Notes: generated from the letters alone by a model not told the origin. DNA of 6,954 nt from Bacteroidia bacterium (GCA_030432855.1 JAUILM010000302.1:1-6954); one strand, 5' to 3'; shown: positions 1-6,954, numbered from the stretch's first letter. Made by a program: numbers and translations.

Positions 1-1518
1 CCATTTTCCTTTTGGTAAAACCACGGTTCTTTCCCTTACTCCTTGCTCTACTACCGGAGCTACAATTATATGATCACCTAATACAAATTGGTCTTTGATG
101 TGCGCATATCCGCTACCCGGAAAACATAACTCCATTGGTTTGGCAATTGGCTCACCTGTAATTGAGGCTTTTTTGGCCTGTTCAAGAATATAGTCTCCCA
201 TCTCCTGATGCAGTAGTGCAGCCTGTTTGCATATTTTATTATTTTCTTCTGACAGCACTCTCCATGGTGATACCGAAAACTGCATCATAGGCATGAGTGC
301 ATGTACCTGTGCAGAACGTACAATAAGTTCTTGGTCTATATTCGACAGATTTTTGAAAGATTGATACTCTCCTCCACCAATCATATCCGGACATGTATAG
401 GCATAACCCATCACACTCTGTGACATAAGGTCTGGGATGAGCTTTTGTAAGTCTTCCCAGCTGTGTTCTTTATCTCTTAATCTTTGGACTAACGGTAAAC
501 CTGCCATTTTCCATGAAGCCCGGTATTCGTTTAGTGGAAAATCCAATCCAACTTCAGCAAAAAAAGTAGTATGATCATTGGGTGTGGCAGGATTAAATGA
601 AACCAGGTTTCCAGTATAGAAATTTGCATCTCCTGCGTCAAATTTGAATCCGTCCACGCCGTACTCTTTCGATAAGTAATCCAATTCTCCCTTGAACCAT
701 GACCTAGCCTTAGGATTACTCAGATCAAGGCAGGCACTTGCACCATTCCACCATCGGATCAATGCAGCTTTGTTTCTGGTATTTGCCCACAATATTTCTT
801 GAGTTCTATCCTGATCCAGTAGCAACATACCTTCTTCTGCTAAATACCGAAATACCTCAGAATCGGCACTTACGAATGGACATACCCATAGCATTACTTT
901 GAAACCCATTTCATGCAATTTCTTCACCATACCCTTAGGATCAGAGAATCGGCGTGCCGAAAATCTCCAAGTACCATAGTCTTCCTGCCAGTTGTCGTCA
1001 ATCATCAAAACTCCAGGAGGATAGCCATTATCTATGATAGACCGGGCATATTTCAATATGTCTTCCTCATTTTGATCATAGGTCAGCTCTATCCAGGTAT
1101 TGTATTGCGGATGAGTAAACAGTATTTCTGCCGGAATTTGCTGGTTTGGAGGAAAAAATGTTTTCACAGCATAATCATAAGCAGATTTTAGGTTTTCTCC
1201 TGCCCGCCCCGAGACAATCTTTCCACTCCTCACACTTACCTGCAAAACTCCTTTATTAAATTCATACTTAAATGGCTCCTCGCTCCAGATATACCTGCCT
1301 TTATCAGACAATAATAGAGGTTGTGCCTGATTGCCTTTGTTGTTTCCCCAAAGATCCCACGAGAAAACAGATGACTGATCATAGGGTGTCTGATGCCCAA
1401 GCGAACTCAAACCTGCCCACCAATACTCACCAGTCTTTATTTCAAGACTAATCGACTGCTGCGAATAGGTTGAAAAAATCACCAAAAAAAATAATGTCGC
1501 TATTACTAATTTATTCAT
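1..1518 (-). CDS. GH31 family glycoside hydrolase, MYORG/NET37-like branch (3' end cut by window edge)
   Basis: Secreted retaining alpha-glycosidase; 506 codons are visible and the frame is still open at base 1. Residues 1-20 (MNKLVIATLFFLVIFSTYSQ) form a Sec signal peptide without a lipobox cysteine, so a soluble periplasmic or secreted enzyme is expected. Residues about 25-130 form the N-terminal beta-sandwich. The catalytic barrel follows, with YNTWIELTYDQNEEDI near 139-153, VLMIDDNWQEDYGTW at 170-184 and KVMLWVCPFVSADS at 207-220. GVDGFKFDAGD at 287-297 carries the likely nucleophile Asp294. ASWKMAGLPLVQRLRDK lies at 334-350, and CPDMIGGGEY at 376-385 carries the likely acid/base Asp378. 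DQFVLGDHIIVAPVVEQG at 476-493 marks the barrel end, so roughly 150 C-terminal residues are missing if the protein has the usual 650-700. The start is firm: an in-frame TGA lies at 1528-1530. These motifs differ from the WxDMNE signature of GH31 alpha-glucosidases and recall the branch containing the mammalian alpha-galactosidase MYORG. Alpha-galactosidase activity is inferred. It lies 196 bp downstream of the lipoprotein gene in the same PUL. Confidence 0.92.
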   Translation of the reverse strand, partial: MNKLVIATLFFLVIFSTYSQQSISLEIKTGEYWWAGLSSLGHQTPYDQSSVFSWDLWGNNKGNQAQPLLLSDKGRYIWSEEPFKYEFNKGVLQVSVRSGKIVSGRAGENLKSAYDYAVKTFFPPNQQIPAEILFTHPQYNTWIELTYDQNEEDILKYARSIIDNGYPPGVLMIDDNWQEDYGTWRFSARRFSDPKGMVKKLHEMGFKVMLWVCPFVSADSEVFRYLAEEGMLLLDQDRTQEILWANTRNKAALIRWWNGASACLDLSNPKARSWFKGELDYLSKEYGVDGFKFDAGDANFYTGNLVSFNPATPNDHTTFFAEVGLDFPLNEYRASWKMAGLPLVQRLRDKEHSWEDLQKLIPDLMSQSVMGYAYTCPDMIGGGEYQSFKNLSNIDQELIVRSAQVHALMPMMQFSVSPWRVLSEENNKICKQAALLHQEMGDYILEQAKKASITGEPIAKPMELCFPGSGYAHIKDQFVLGDHIIVAPVVEQGVRERTVVLPKGKW

Positions 1519-1714
1519 TTTCAATTTTCAATAATGTTAAGCACGTGGTAGAAGGATTTTCCATCAAATTCGGAAACAAATTCCCAATCAAGTCACCAAT
1601 TCCTAAAAGTATTTCCCCAAAAACTTTCTCCCAATCCATACATACCACTTACCTAATGTTAGTATGTTTAGATAGTATATATTCAACCGCTTCGTTCCGT
1701 TTTAAAGAAATACA
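1519..1714 (-). other. 196-bp intergenic spacer between the PKD-like lipoprotein gene and the GH31 gene
   Basis: This is the only sizeable non-coding gap in the window; the other two junctions are 21 bp each. Just after the upstream stop, a short AACGG...GCGGTT stretch (minus strand) pairs poorly and has no T-tract behind it, so I do not call a terminator. I found no clear match to the Bacteroidota -7 element TAnnTTTG on the minus strand. The spacer holds a weak inverted repeat (1640-1645 with 1662-1667) and two copies of GATTGGGA on the minus strand (1582-1589 and 1629-1636). A 42-codon open frame (1639-1511) runs through it into the GH31 start. The GH31 leader immediately before ATG is A/T-rich (TTGAAAATTGAAA), typical of the phylum, with no Shine-Dalgarno. 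The function is unknown. Confidence 0.6.
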
Positions 1715-2509
1715 TTAATTAACGACAATGGTCACTTGTCTGATCACACGTTCAAAATTATATTCACTGGCAGTGGCTGATCGATCGGTCTTATACCCAT
1801 CTCCCGAGTACTTTTTTGTACTGATATTTGTAGCCACCACAGTAGCCACATAAGTTCCCGGAGTATCATATACATAGGTATATCCCAAATCAAATCTGTT
1901 CAAAGCTACTCCTTTGTGGTAACCGCCAGCCGGTGCTAAATACGTTCCCTGATCTTCGAAAAAATCATCCACCAAATCCTCAGCGGTATCCACCATTCCA
2001 AACATGGCAATGGCAGTATTGTAAGAAGCATTGTCTGCATTCGGGAATTCTACACCCACAATGTTCGCTTTGAGACTGGCTATCAAATCATCAAAGACTA
2101 CCGTATCTTGATAAATCTTATCTGATTCGAGAATAGTCGTATCATTCCTCAAATCTTCATTTGCACTTTTGATTTCTTCATTAAAATCCTTCACTTCCAG
2201 TTCCAGCCAAAATTCAGCGATATCCAGTCGCTGATTGGTGAGTACCAACACCCCCAAATCCAAGTCTTTCCCATCTGCAATAACCAGAAAACTACTATCA
2301 TAATTATGACCATCATCTCCTGTAAAAATGGCAAAGGTCTCCGCATCTCCCGTGATATCAAATGTTACCATCTCCCCAGCATTTACTGTGGAAGGAGTAG
2401 CGGTAATGCTTACAGAAGGCCCTTCAATCTCTTTCTCGCATCCAAATAGAAAAACAGCTATTACTGCAATTATTAAAAACTCTAGTGATTTTATATATGA
2501 ATTCATCAT
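1715..2509 (-). CDS. PKD-like surface lipoprotein at the SusE/SusF position, putative glycan-binding protein
   Basis: Predicted 264-residue lipoprotein. Residues 1-23 are a signal peptide ending in the lipobox LFGC, with lipidation at Cys24. The following EKEIE is acidic and lysine-containing, like the lipoprotein export signal that sends Bacteroidota lipoproteins to the cell surface. Residues 32-72 (VSITATPSTVNAGEMVTFDI onward, then FTGDDGHNYD) look like the first half of a PKD beta-sandwich. Residues 206-263 (YTYVYDTPGTYVATVVATN, then RQVTIVVN) look like its second half. About 130 residues lie between, including an acidic, probably helical stretch at 104-150. It recalls the DUF5017/PKD-type proteins found beside SusCD pairs; I cannot confirm the Pfam family. 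Two ATG codons are adjacent (2509-2507 and 2506-2504) and either could start it. It begins 21 bp after the SusD-like stop and is surely co-transcribed with it. A role in surface glycan capture is inferred from position; no catalytic motif is visible. Confidence 0.85.
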   Translation of the reverse strand: MMNSYIKSLEFLIIAVIAVFLFGCEKEIEGPSVSITATPSTVNAGEMVTFDITGDAETFAIFTGDDGHNYDSSFLVIADGKDLDLGVLVLTNQRLDIAEFWLELEVKDFNEEIKSANEDLRNDTTILESDKIYQDTVVFDDLIASLKANIVGVEFPNADNASYNTAIAMFGMVDTAEDLVDDFFEDQGTYLAPAGGYHKGVALNRFDLGYTYVYDTPGTYVATVVATNISTKKYSGDGYKTDRSATASEYNFERVIRQVTIVVN

Positions 2510-2530
2510 TTCTTTATGCTTTTTAAGTGA

Positions 2531-4159
2531 TCAATAGCCAGGGTTCTGGGTCATCAGTGTATTTTCCTGAAATTCCTGATTTGGAATTGGCAACAACAAA
2601 TGATGCTCATCCACATTGCTGGCCTGAAGATCCCATGCTCTTTCTGGCTGTGTACGTCCATCGGGAATATAATCCAGTAAAAACTTTACATTCTCCACTA
2701 GTTTTCCCCATCTCACCAGATCAAACCATCTCTTTGCTTCACCTCCCAGCTCTCTTGCACGCTCATCTTCTATGTATTTCATGGTCTGCGCATAATCATA
2801 TGTGCTAAAAGCAATATCGGGAAGTATCGCAGCATTGTAAGAAAGGACTCTTGGTCTTACGTCATAGTGCAGGTAATACTTCGTTCCATCTCCATTTACT
2901 GTTCTGGCTCGCTTTCTCAATTCATTTAGCGCCCATTCTACCTCTGAGTTTGGTCCATTATTTACTTCATTAATAGCCTCAGCGTAGATTAGTAAAACTT
3001 CGGCATATCTGAAAACCGGCCAGTTAGTATCATGATCAAAAAAGTTATAACTCGCAGATCTGACAGGAAATCTCCTAAACTTCCCAATCCTTCTCTGTGC
3101 TCCTTCTTGTGGACCGGCACCCATATTTTCCCACTCAATCAGGCTGTTTGGGCCATCTACGGTTATCCAAGGTGTATTCCACTCCCGTCTTACGATATCG
3201 GTTGGATCAAACATACTTGAGTAATAGTCAGTAGCTGTGATATTTCCCCAGCTTGAACCATTCACGAGCTGGTCACCCTGACCATTAATCCCCATGTTCA
3301 TGCCTATCCGACTGGTCTCACCTACTCCAGACATATACTGGACAGCAAATATGATCTCACTATTGTTTTTGTTATCATTGGCAAATACATCCGGATAGTA
3401 TTCTACTAAGCTATATCTGCCCCCGTCTATCACTTCTTTGGCATAGTCCATAGCCTTTTGAAAATCCGCTTTGCCATCTCCTGTTCCATCTCTCTTTGCC
3501 ATGCTCCCTCTGGTTAGATATATTTTGGCAAGAAGTGTTTTTGCAGCATCTACAGTAGCTCTTCCCGTTTCCACTTCTCCTTTTACACCAAGATGCTCCA
3601 CACCAAATTCCAGATCTTCTATAATTCGTTCATATACATAAGACACAGGATCTCTTGGCACCTCCAGATCATCTAAAGAACTAACCTCTGTTTCCCTGTA
3701 TGGAACATCACCAAAATACCTGACTAAATTGAAGTACAATAGTGATTTAATGAATTTGGCTTCAGCCAGCAATTGATTTTTAAGGTCTATATCCATATCT
3801 ACTGCCGGAATGTTACTGATCGCAGCATTGGCTTCATTTACCCCGAGAAAATGATCTCTCCAAAGTGGTAAAATGATCTCAGCGTTTTCTGAGGTATATA
3901 CGAATGTTCCAGTACCCCCCCAAACATTCCAAACTGCCTGTCTGGTCACATCTGTTACCAGAAAATACCCAATTTCATTATAAACTCCAGGACGCTGCAA
4001 AGCACCATAAGCTCCCGTAACTCCTTGAATAGCTCCACTTTCATCAACATAGAGATTTTCGGGGGCTGCAAACGACTCTGGCACTTCCTCCAAAAAATCC
4101 GAACATCCTACCACTCCAAATACGATCAATAAAACGAATATTATTTTAATGCTTTTCAT
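2531..4159 (-). CDS. SusD/RagB family nutrient-binding outer-membrane lipoprotein
   Basis: Complete 542-residue SusD-like protein, the surface lid that binds glycan and docks on the SusC-like channel. Signal peptide residues 1-18 end in the lipobox VVGC with lipidation at Cys19; the SDFLEE that follows is the usual acidic start of mature SusD proteins. The N-terminal helical TPR-type scaffold includes LLAEAKFIKSLLYFNLVRYF at 130-149 and RATVDAAKTLLAKIYLTRG at 200-218. The C-terminal SusD/RagB part includes FRYAEVLLIYAEAINE at 383-398 and ERARELGGEAKRWFDLVRWG at 465-484. The family-typical ending is LLLPIPNQEF at 521-530 followed by TQNPGY at the terminus. Length is normal for the family (about 500-600). 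The start is well fixed: an in-frame TAA lies four codons upstream (4172-4174). It begins 21 bp after the SusC-like stop, so the pair is co-transcribed. The glycan it binds cannot be read from the sequence; binding residues in this family are poorly conserved. Confidence 0.98.
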   Translation of the reverse strand: MKSIKIIFVLLIVFGVVGCSDFLEEVPESFAAPENLYVDESGAIQGVTGAYGALQRPGVYNEIGYFLVTDVTRQAVWNVWGGTGTFVYTSENAEIILPLWRDHFLGVNEANAAISNIPAVDMDIDLKNQLLAEAKFIKSLLYFNLVRYFGDVPYRETEVSSLDDLEVPRDPVSYVYERIIEDLEFGVEHLGVKGEVETGRATVDAAKTLLAKIYLTRGSMAKRDGTGDGKADFQKAMDYAKEVIDGGRYSLVEYYPDVFANDNKNNSEIIFAVQYMSGVGETSRIGMNMGINGQGDQLVNGSSWGNITATDYYSSMFDPTDIVRREWNTPWITVDGPNSLIEWENMGAGPQEGAQRRIGKFRRFPVRSASYNFFDHDTNWPVFRYAEVLLIYAEAINEVNNGPNSEVEWALNELRKRARTVNGDGTKYYLHYDVRPRVLSYNAAILPDIAFSTYDYAQTMKYIEDERARELGGEAKRWFDLVRWGKLVENVKFLLDYIPDGRTQPERAWDLQASNVDEHHLLLPIPNQEFQENTLMTQNPGY

Positions 4160-4180
4160 TCTACTCTGTTTTTAATAATT

Positions 4181-6954
4181 CTATAGCCCTAATGACAACC
4201 CTATTGTATAAGTTTTTGCTCTTGGATATGTACCCACATCTACACCAGGGCCAATTCGGGCTGGCACACCATATCCGGTACTCACCTCTGGGTCAAACCA
4301 GCTATATCTCGTCAGCATCCAAGGGTTAGTCACTCTTGCATATACCCTGAATTTTCTGATCCCTATTCTGGTCAATAAAGATTCATTTACAGTATATCCC
4401 AAGGTGACATAGTCAAGTTTTAAGAATGAGCCATCCTCTATGTAGCCACTCCTCATAAATCCTGCGTACGTATCTGTTACCAGGCCATGCACTGTGCCGT
4501 CTGGATTTCTTGGAGAGTATGCATAATCTGCATAGGCAGGCATGGTATTCCAAAATCCGCTGATCACTCTGTCCAGAAAAGTGACATTTCCATTAACTAC
4601 ATCATTCCCATAGCTCCATCTAAAGAAAAAATTCAAATCAAAGTTTCGATAATTAATTTGATTGTTTAACCCCCCAATAAAATCAGGAACTGTCTTGGCT
4701 AGAGGTACTTTATCTGATTGATTCACCACACCATCTCCATTCACATCATAGAACTTAGTCATACCAGGCACACTTTCAAGACCTGCCAGCATGGTGGGAC
4801 TATTCTCTATTTCATTATAGCTGTTGTTGATTCCATCTTCGATGTATCCATAGTAGATACCGATCTGCTCACCTTCCCTCAGAAGTATATCATCAGTGAC
4901 TTTTGAATAAAAGCCTCTGGTAAAAAACATTTCGTCAGTATCTCCCAGACTCAATACTTTTCCCCGATTTGCTGAAAAGGTAAAAGCGCTTGTCCACTTG
5001 AAATTCTTCCTTTCCACATTCACAGAATTAATGGCCAACTCTATCCCCTTATTGCTCATAGAGCCTACATTAATAACGGCCTGCGTAAATCCAGAAGTAG
5101 GTGGAAGTAGCACCTGAAGCAACATATCTGTTGTTTCCTTATAATACACTTCTCCTGTGACCATAAGTCGGCTCTTAAAAAATCCCAGATCAATACCCAA
5201 ATTGTATTGATCTGTATTCTCCCATCTCAGATCATTGTTTGCCATAGTAGATGGTACGGCACCTGCTATAAGTTCACCATTAAGGACATAAGATTGTGTT
5301 TGTAACCTTGCCAGTTTACTGTAAGCATCAATCTGATTGTTTCCTGTCACACCATATGAAGCCCTGATTTTAAATAAATCAAAAAACTCAATATTTTCCA
5401 TAAAAGCTTCATCAGAGACTACCCATCCAAGTGCTAAAGACGGGAAATAACCAAACTTATTATTTTCCCCGAATAGTGACGACCCATCAGCTCTGAGAGA
5501 AGCAGTCAGCAGATATTTACCATTATATGAGTAATTAAACCTTCCCAGATATGAAATCAACCCTTTTTCCCAATGATAATTATTTGGTTTAATAAAGTTA
5601 GTACTGGATGAGAGGTCATAAATACCCCGTGAGTCATCTTCAAAACCCTGGACACCTGAATAAAAATTGTCTCCTATCTCTTTTGTCGTCTCGAAAACGG
5701 CAGTAGCTCCAAAACTATGTTCACTGATCACTTTGTTGTAGCTGAGTCTGGATTGATAGACAAATCTCTGATGATCTCTTTCATAAAAGTCTGCACTACC
5801 ACCTATTACGCTACCACGCCTGGTATCAATCGGTAAAAAACGAGTTTCATCCTTAGAAGATAAATTGAAACCATAACTGGTATAAAACTTTAAGCCGTCA
5901 ATCAGCTCCTGCTCAAAAAACAGGTTACCCATTAACCTGGTAGTCTCGAAGCGATTATCTACGTTATTGACATAATTTCTTATATTTTCATTGTTCCAGG
6001 CATTAAGGTCACTGCCTCCGGCACCCACATCCAGCGAAGAAAAATCATCAGCGATAAATGGACTCGACTGAAGTGCTTTTTTGATGATTGTTCCTTCCTC
6101 CCAAGTATTGATCAAGCCAAAGTTTTCTATCTTAGAAACTTTCAGGGTAATTCCTATGCGGGTATTTTTTCCCAACTTTTGTTCGAAATTGGCATTGACA
6201 TTCATTCGCTCGAACCCTGAGTTGAGGATGATGCCCTCCTGATTGAGATAATTGGCAGAAATAGAATAACGCATTCCATCAGATCCTCCATTAAAATCTA
6301 AATTGACATTGGTAACACTCGCCTTTCGTGTGATTTCTTCTATCCAGGTCTTGCCCGTAAGACCATATGCTTCTGGGTTTTCCCAATATTCTACACCTGC
6401 CGACGGATAAAACACAGATGAATACCTGTAATCTTCAATATTCTTCAACTGCTGTGCAGCGAACTCATCAGGGGTAAATACATCCGGATATCCGTCCATC
6501 ATTGATATCCCGCGATTGACATCTACATTGATGCGGGGTTTACCTGATTTTCCCAGCTTGGTAGTGATAATGACAACACCATTCGCTCCCTGTGCACCAT
6601 ATATGGCTGTAGCCGAGGCATCCTTCAAGATTTCAAAAGATTCTATTTGATTGGTACTAATATCCGCCAATGGATTGGATGCTGGATCATCATTATCAGC
6701 TACGATCGGAAAGCCATCTATCACGTAAAGTGGCTGATTACCTCCGGTAATGGTACTACCACCTCTTACAACAATATTGACTCCTGCACCGGGCGCATTG
6801 TCTGTCTGAGTAATCTGTACTCCTGCTACTCTTCCTGCTAATGCATTTTGTATGGATACCGGTTGCGCTGCCTGAAATGCTTCCCCTTTGACTGAGGATA
6901 CTGCACCTGTCATATCTTGCTTCTTCATCGTACCATACCCTACCACTATTACTT
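4181..6954 (-). CDS. SusC/RagA family TonB-dependent outer-membrane transporter (N-terminus beyond right edge)
   Basis: Outer-membrane beta-barrel that imports glycan fragments using TonB energy, paired with the SusD-like protein. The frame is open to the right edge. The visible part begins at VIVVGYGTMKKQDMTGAVSS, the signature that follows the TonB-box region in SusC proteins. The GTG at 6946 is the second Val of that signature, not a start. The signal peptide and carboxypeptidase-D-like N-terminal domain, roughly 100 or more residues, are therefore missing. Counting from that Val, the plug spans about 10-130 and includes IQNALAGRVAGVQI, QPLYVIDGFPI, IESFEILKDASATAIYGAQG and ANGVVIITTK. The barrel with long extracellular loops fills the rest, ending in TYTIGLSLGL with the terminal hydrophobic strand intact. 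A loop encoded at 4712-4747 (DVNGDGVVNQSD) resembles a calcium-binding loop, common in this family. No frameshift is visible. Substrate specificity is not readable, and starch should not be assumed from the family name. Confidence 0.98.
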   Translation of the reverse strand, partial: VIVVGYGTMKKQDMTGAVSSVKGEAFQAAQPVSIQNALAGRVAGVQITQTDNAPGAGVNIVVRGGSTITGGNQPLYVIDGFPIVADNDDPASNPLADISTNQIESFEILKDASATAIYGAQGANGVVIITTKLGKSGKPRINVDVNRGISMMDGYPDVFTPDEFAAQQLKNIEDYRYSSVFYPSAGVEYWENPEAYGLTGKTWIEEITRKASVTNVNLDFNGGSDGMRYSISANYLNQEGIILNSGFERMNVNANFEQKLGKNTRIGITLKVSKIENFGLINTWEEGTIIKKALQSSPFIADDFSSLDVGAGGSDLNAWNNENIRNYVNNVDNRFETTRLMGNLFFEQELIDGLKFYTSYGFNLSSKDETRFLPIDTRRGSVIGGSADFYERDHQRFVYQSRLSYNKVISEHSFGATAVFETTKEIGDNFYSGVQGFEDDSRGIYDLSSSTNFIKPNNYHWEKGLISYLGRFNYSYNGKYLLTASLRADGSSLFGENNKFGYFPSLALGWVVSDEAFMENIEFFDLFKIRASYGVTGNNQIDAYSKLARLQTQSYVLNGELIAGAVPSTMANNDLRWENTDQYNLGIDLGFFKSRLMVTGEVYYKETTDMLLQVLLPPTSGFTQAVINVGSMSNKGIELAINSVNVERKNFKWTSAFTFSANRGKVLSLGDTDEMFFTRGFYSKVTDDILLREGEQIGIYYGYIEDGINNSYNEIENSPTMLAGLESVPGMTKFYDVNGDGVVNQSDKVPLAKTVPDFIGGLNNQINYRNFDLNFFFRWSYGNDVVNGNVTFLDRVISGFWNTMPAYADYAYSPRNPDGTVHGLVTDTYAGFMRSGYIEDGSFLKLDYVTLGYTVNESLLTRIGIRKFRVYARVTNPWMLTRYSWFDPEVSTGYGVPARIGPGVDVGTYPRAKTYTIGLSLGL

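Larger units (their letters stand above)
1..6954 (-). other. Polysaccharide utilization locus segment (SusC-like, SusD-like, lipoprotein, GH31)
   Basis: Four same-strand genes in the order transporter, binding lipoprotein, auxiliary surface lipoprotein, exported glycosidase match the established PUL arrangement of Bacteroidota. The first three are joined by 21-bp gaps and form an operon block, and the fourth follows after 196 bp. The promoter and regulator (a SusR-like, hybrid two-component or ECF sigma/anti-sigma system) must lie to the right of the window, upstream of the transporter gene; more enzymes may lie to the left. With one visible enzyme, the substrate is only loosely bounded: something carrying an alpha-linked terminal sugar. 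Confidence 0.88.

Noticed and set aside
913..1191. 92-codon plus-strand open frame
   Set aside because: It lies wholly antisense to the conserved GH31 barrel (the IDDNWQ region); the minus-strand protein explains the sequence.
1..1518. Assignment of the enzyme to GH36 or GH27 alpha-galactosidases
   Set aside because: The order and spacing of the IDDNWQ, FKFDAG and CPDMIGGG blocks and the LGDHIIVAPV segment at the barrel end fit GH31, not the GH27/GH36 nucleophile and acid motifs.
1582..1636. Two copies of GATTGGGA (minus strand) as regulatory direct repeats
   Set aside because: Only 8 bases match, the flanks differ, and the 47-base spacing is not a helical multiple typical of a paired operator; chance is sufficient.
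1681..1714. Possible intrinsic terminator just after the lipoprotein gene
   Set aside because: The AACGG...GCGGTT region pairs only with a bulge and mismatch and is not followed by a T-tract on the transcribed strand.
1470..1718. 82-codon plus-strand open frame across the spacer
   Set aside because: It begins antisense inside the GH31 signal peptide region and runs through the AT-rich spacer; it has no recognisable domain, leader or partner, and its low-complexity Lys/Ser/Pro/Phe composition looks incidental.
2527..2808. 93-codon plus-strand open frame
   Set aside because: It is antisense to the conserved C-terminus of the SusD-like gene and shows no protein family features.
4487..4906. Two plus-strand open frames (4487-4669 and 4718-4906)
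   Set aside because: Both are antisense to the SusC-like barrel and are short, without domains.
6944..6946. GTG at 6946 as a start codon for the SusC-like gene
   Set aside because: It is the second Val of the conserved VIVVGYGT signature and the frame stays open to the window edge, so the true start with signal peptide lies beyond base 6954.

Overview
The window is a stretch of a Bacteroidota polysaccharide utilization locus (PUL). All four recognised genes lie on the minus strand, so transcription runs from the right edge to the left edge. The SusC/SusD outer-membrane pair, the Bacteroidota-type lipoproteins and the AT-rich leaders without strong Shine-Dalgarno sequences all point to Bacteroidota. 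Base composition is moderate to AT-rich. A free-living, possibly marine Cytophagales- or Flavobacteriia-like organism is my guess; the sequence does not settle it.

Layout in transcription order. (1) 6954-4181: a SusC-like TonB-dependent transporter. Its N-terminus lies beyond the right edge; the plug and the complete C-terminal barrel are present. (2) 4159-2531: a complete SusD-like glycan-binding lipoprotein. (3) 2509-1715: a 264-residue lipoprotein in the position usually held by SusE/SusF or another surface glycan-binding protein, with a PKD-like fold that appears to be split by an insert. (4) 1518-1: a secreted glycoside hydrolase of family GH31 with motifs of the MYORG/NET37-like branch, cut by the left edge after 506 codons. 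The first two junctions are both 21 bp, while the last is 196 bp, so genes 1-3 form a tight block. The GH31 gene is either read through or has its own signal in that spacer.

How they work together (inference from the Sus paradigm): the SusD-like protein and the third lipoprotein bind a glycan or oligosaccharide at the cell surface. The SusC-like channel imports it with TonB energy, and the GH31 enzyme, exported by an ordinary signal peptide, hydrolyses an alpha-linked terminal sugar, most likely in the periplasm. The GH31 motifs are not those of the classical alpha-glucosidases, so an alpha-galactoside or another non-starch alpha-linked substrate is a better guess than starch. No regulator, sulfatase or second enzyme is visible; these would lie outside the window.

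No RNA gene, mobile element, CRISPR array or convincing terminator was found. I do not see a wholly new system here. The points most worth a second look are the atypical GH31 active-site motifs, the interrupted PKD-like lipoprotein, and the 196-bp spacer, which holds a 42-codon open frame overlapping the GH31 start codon.
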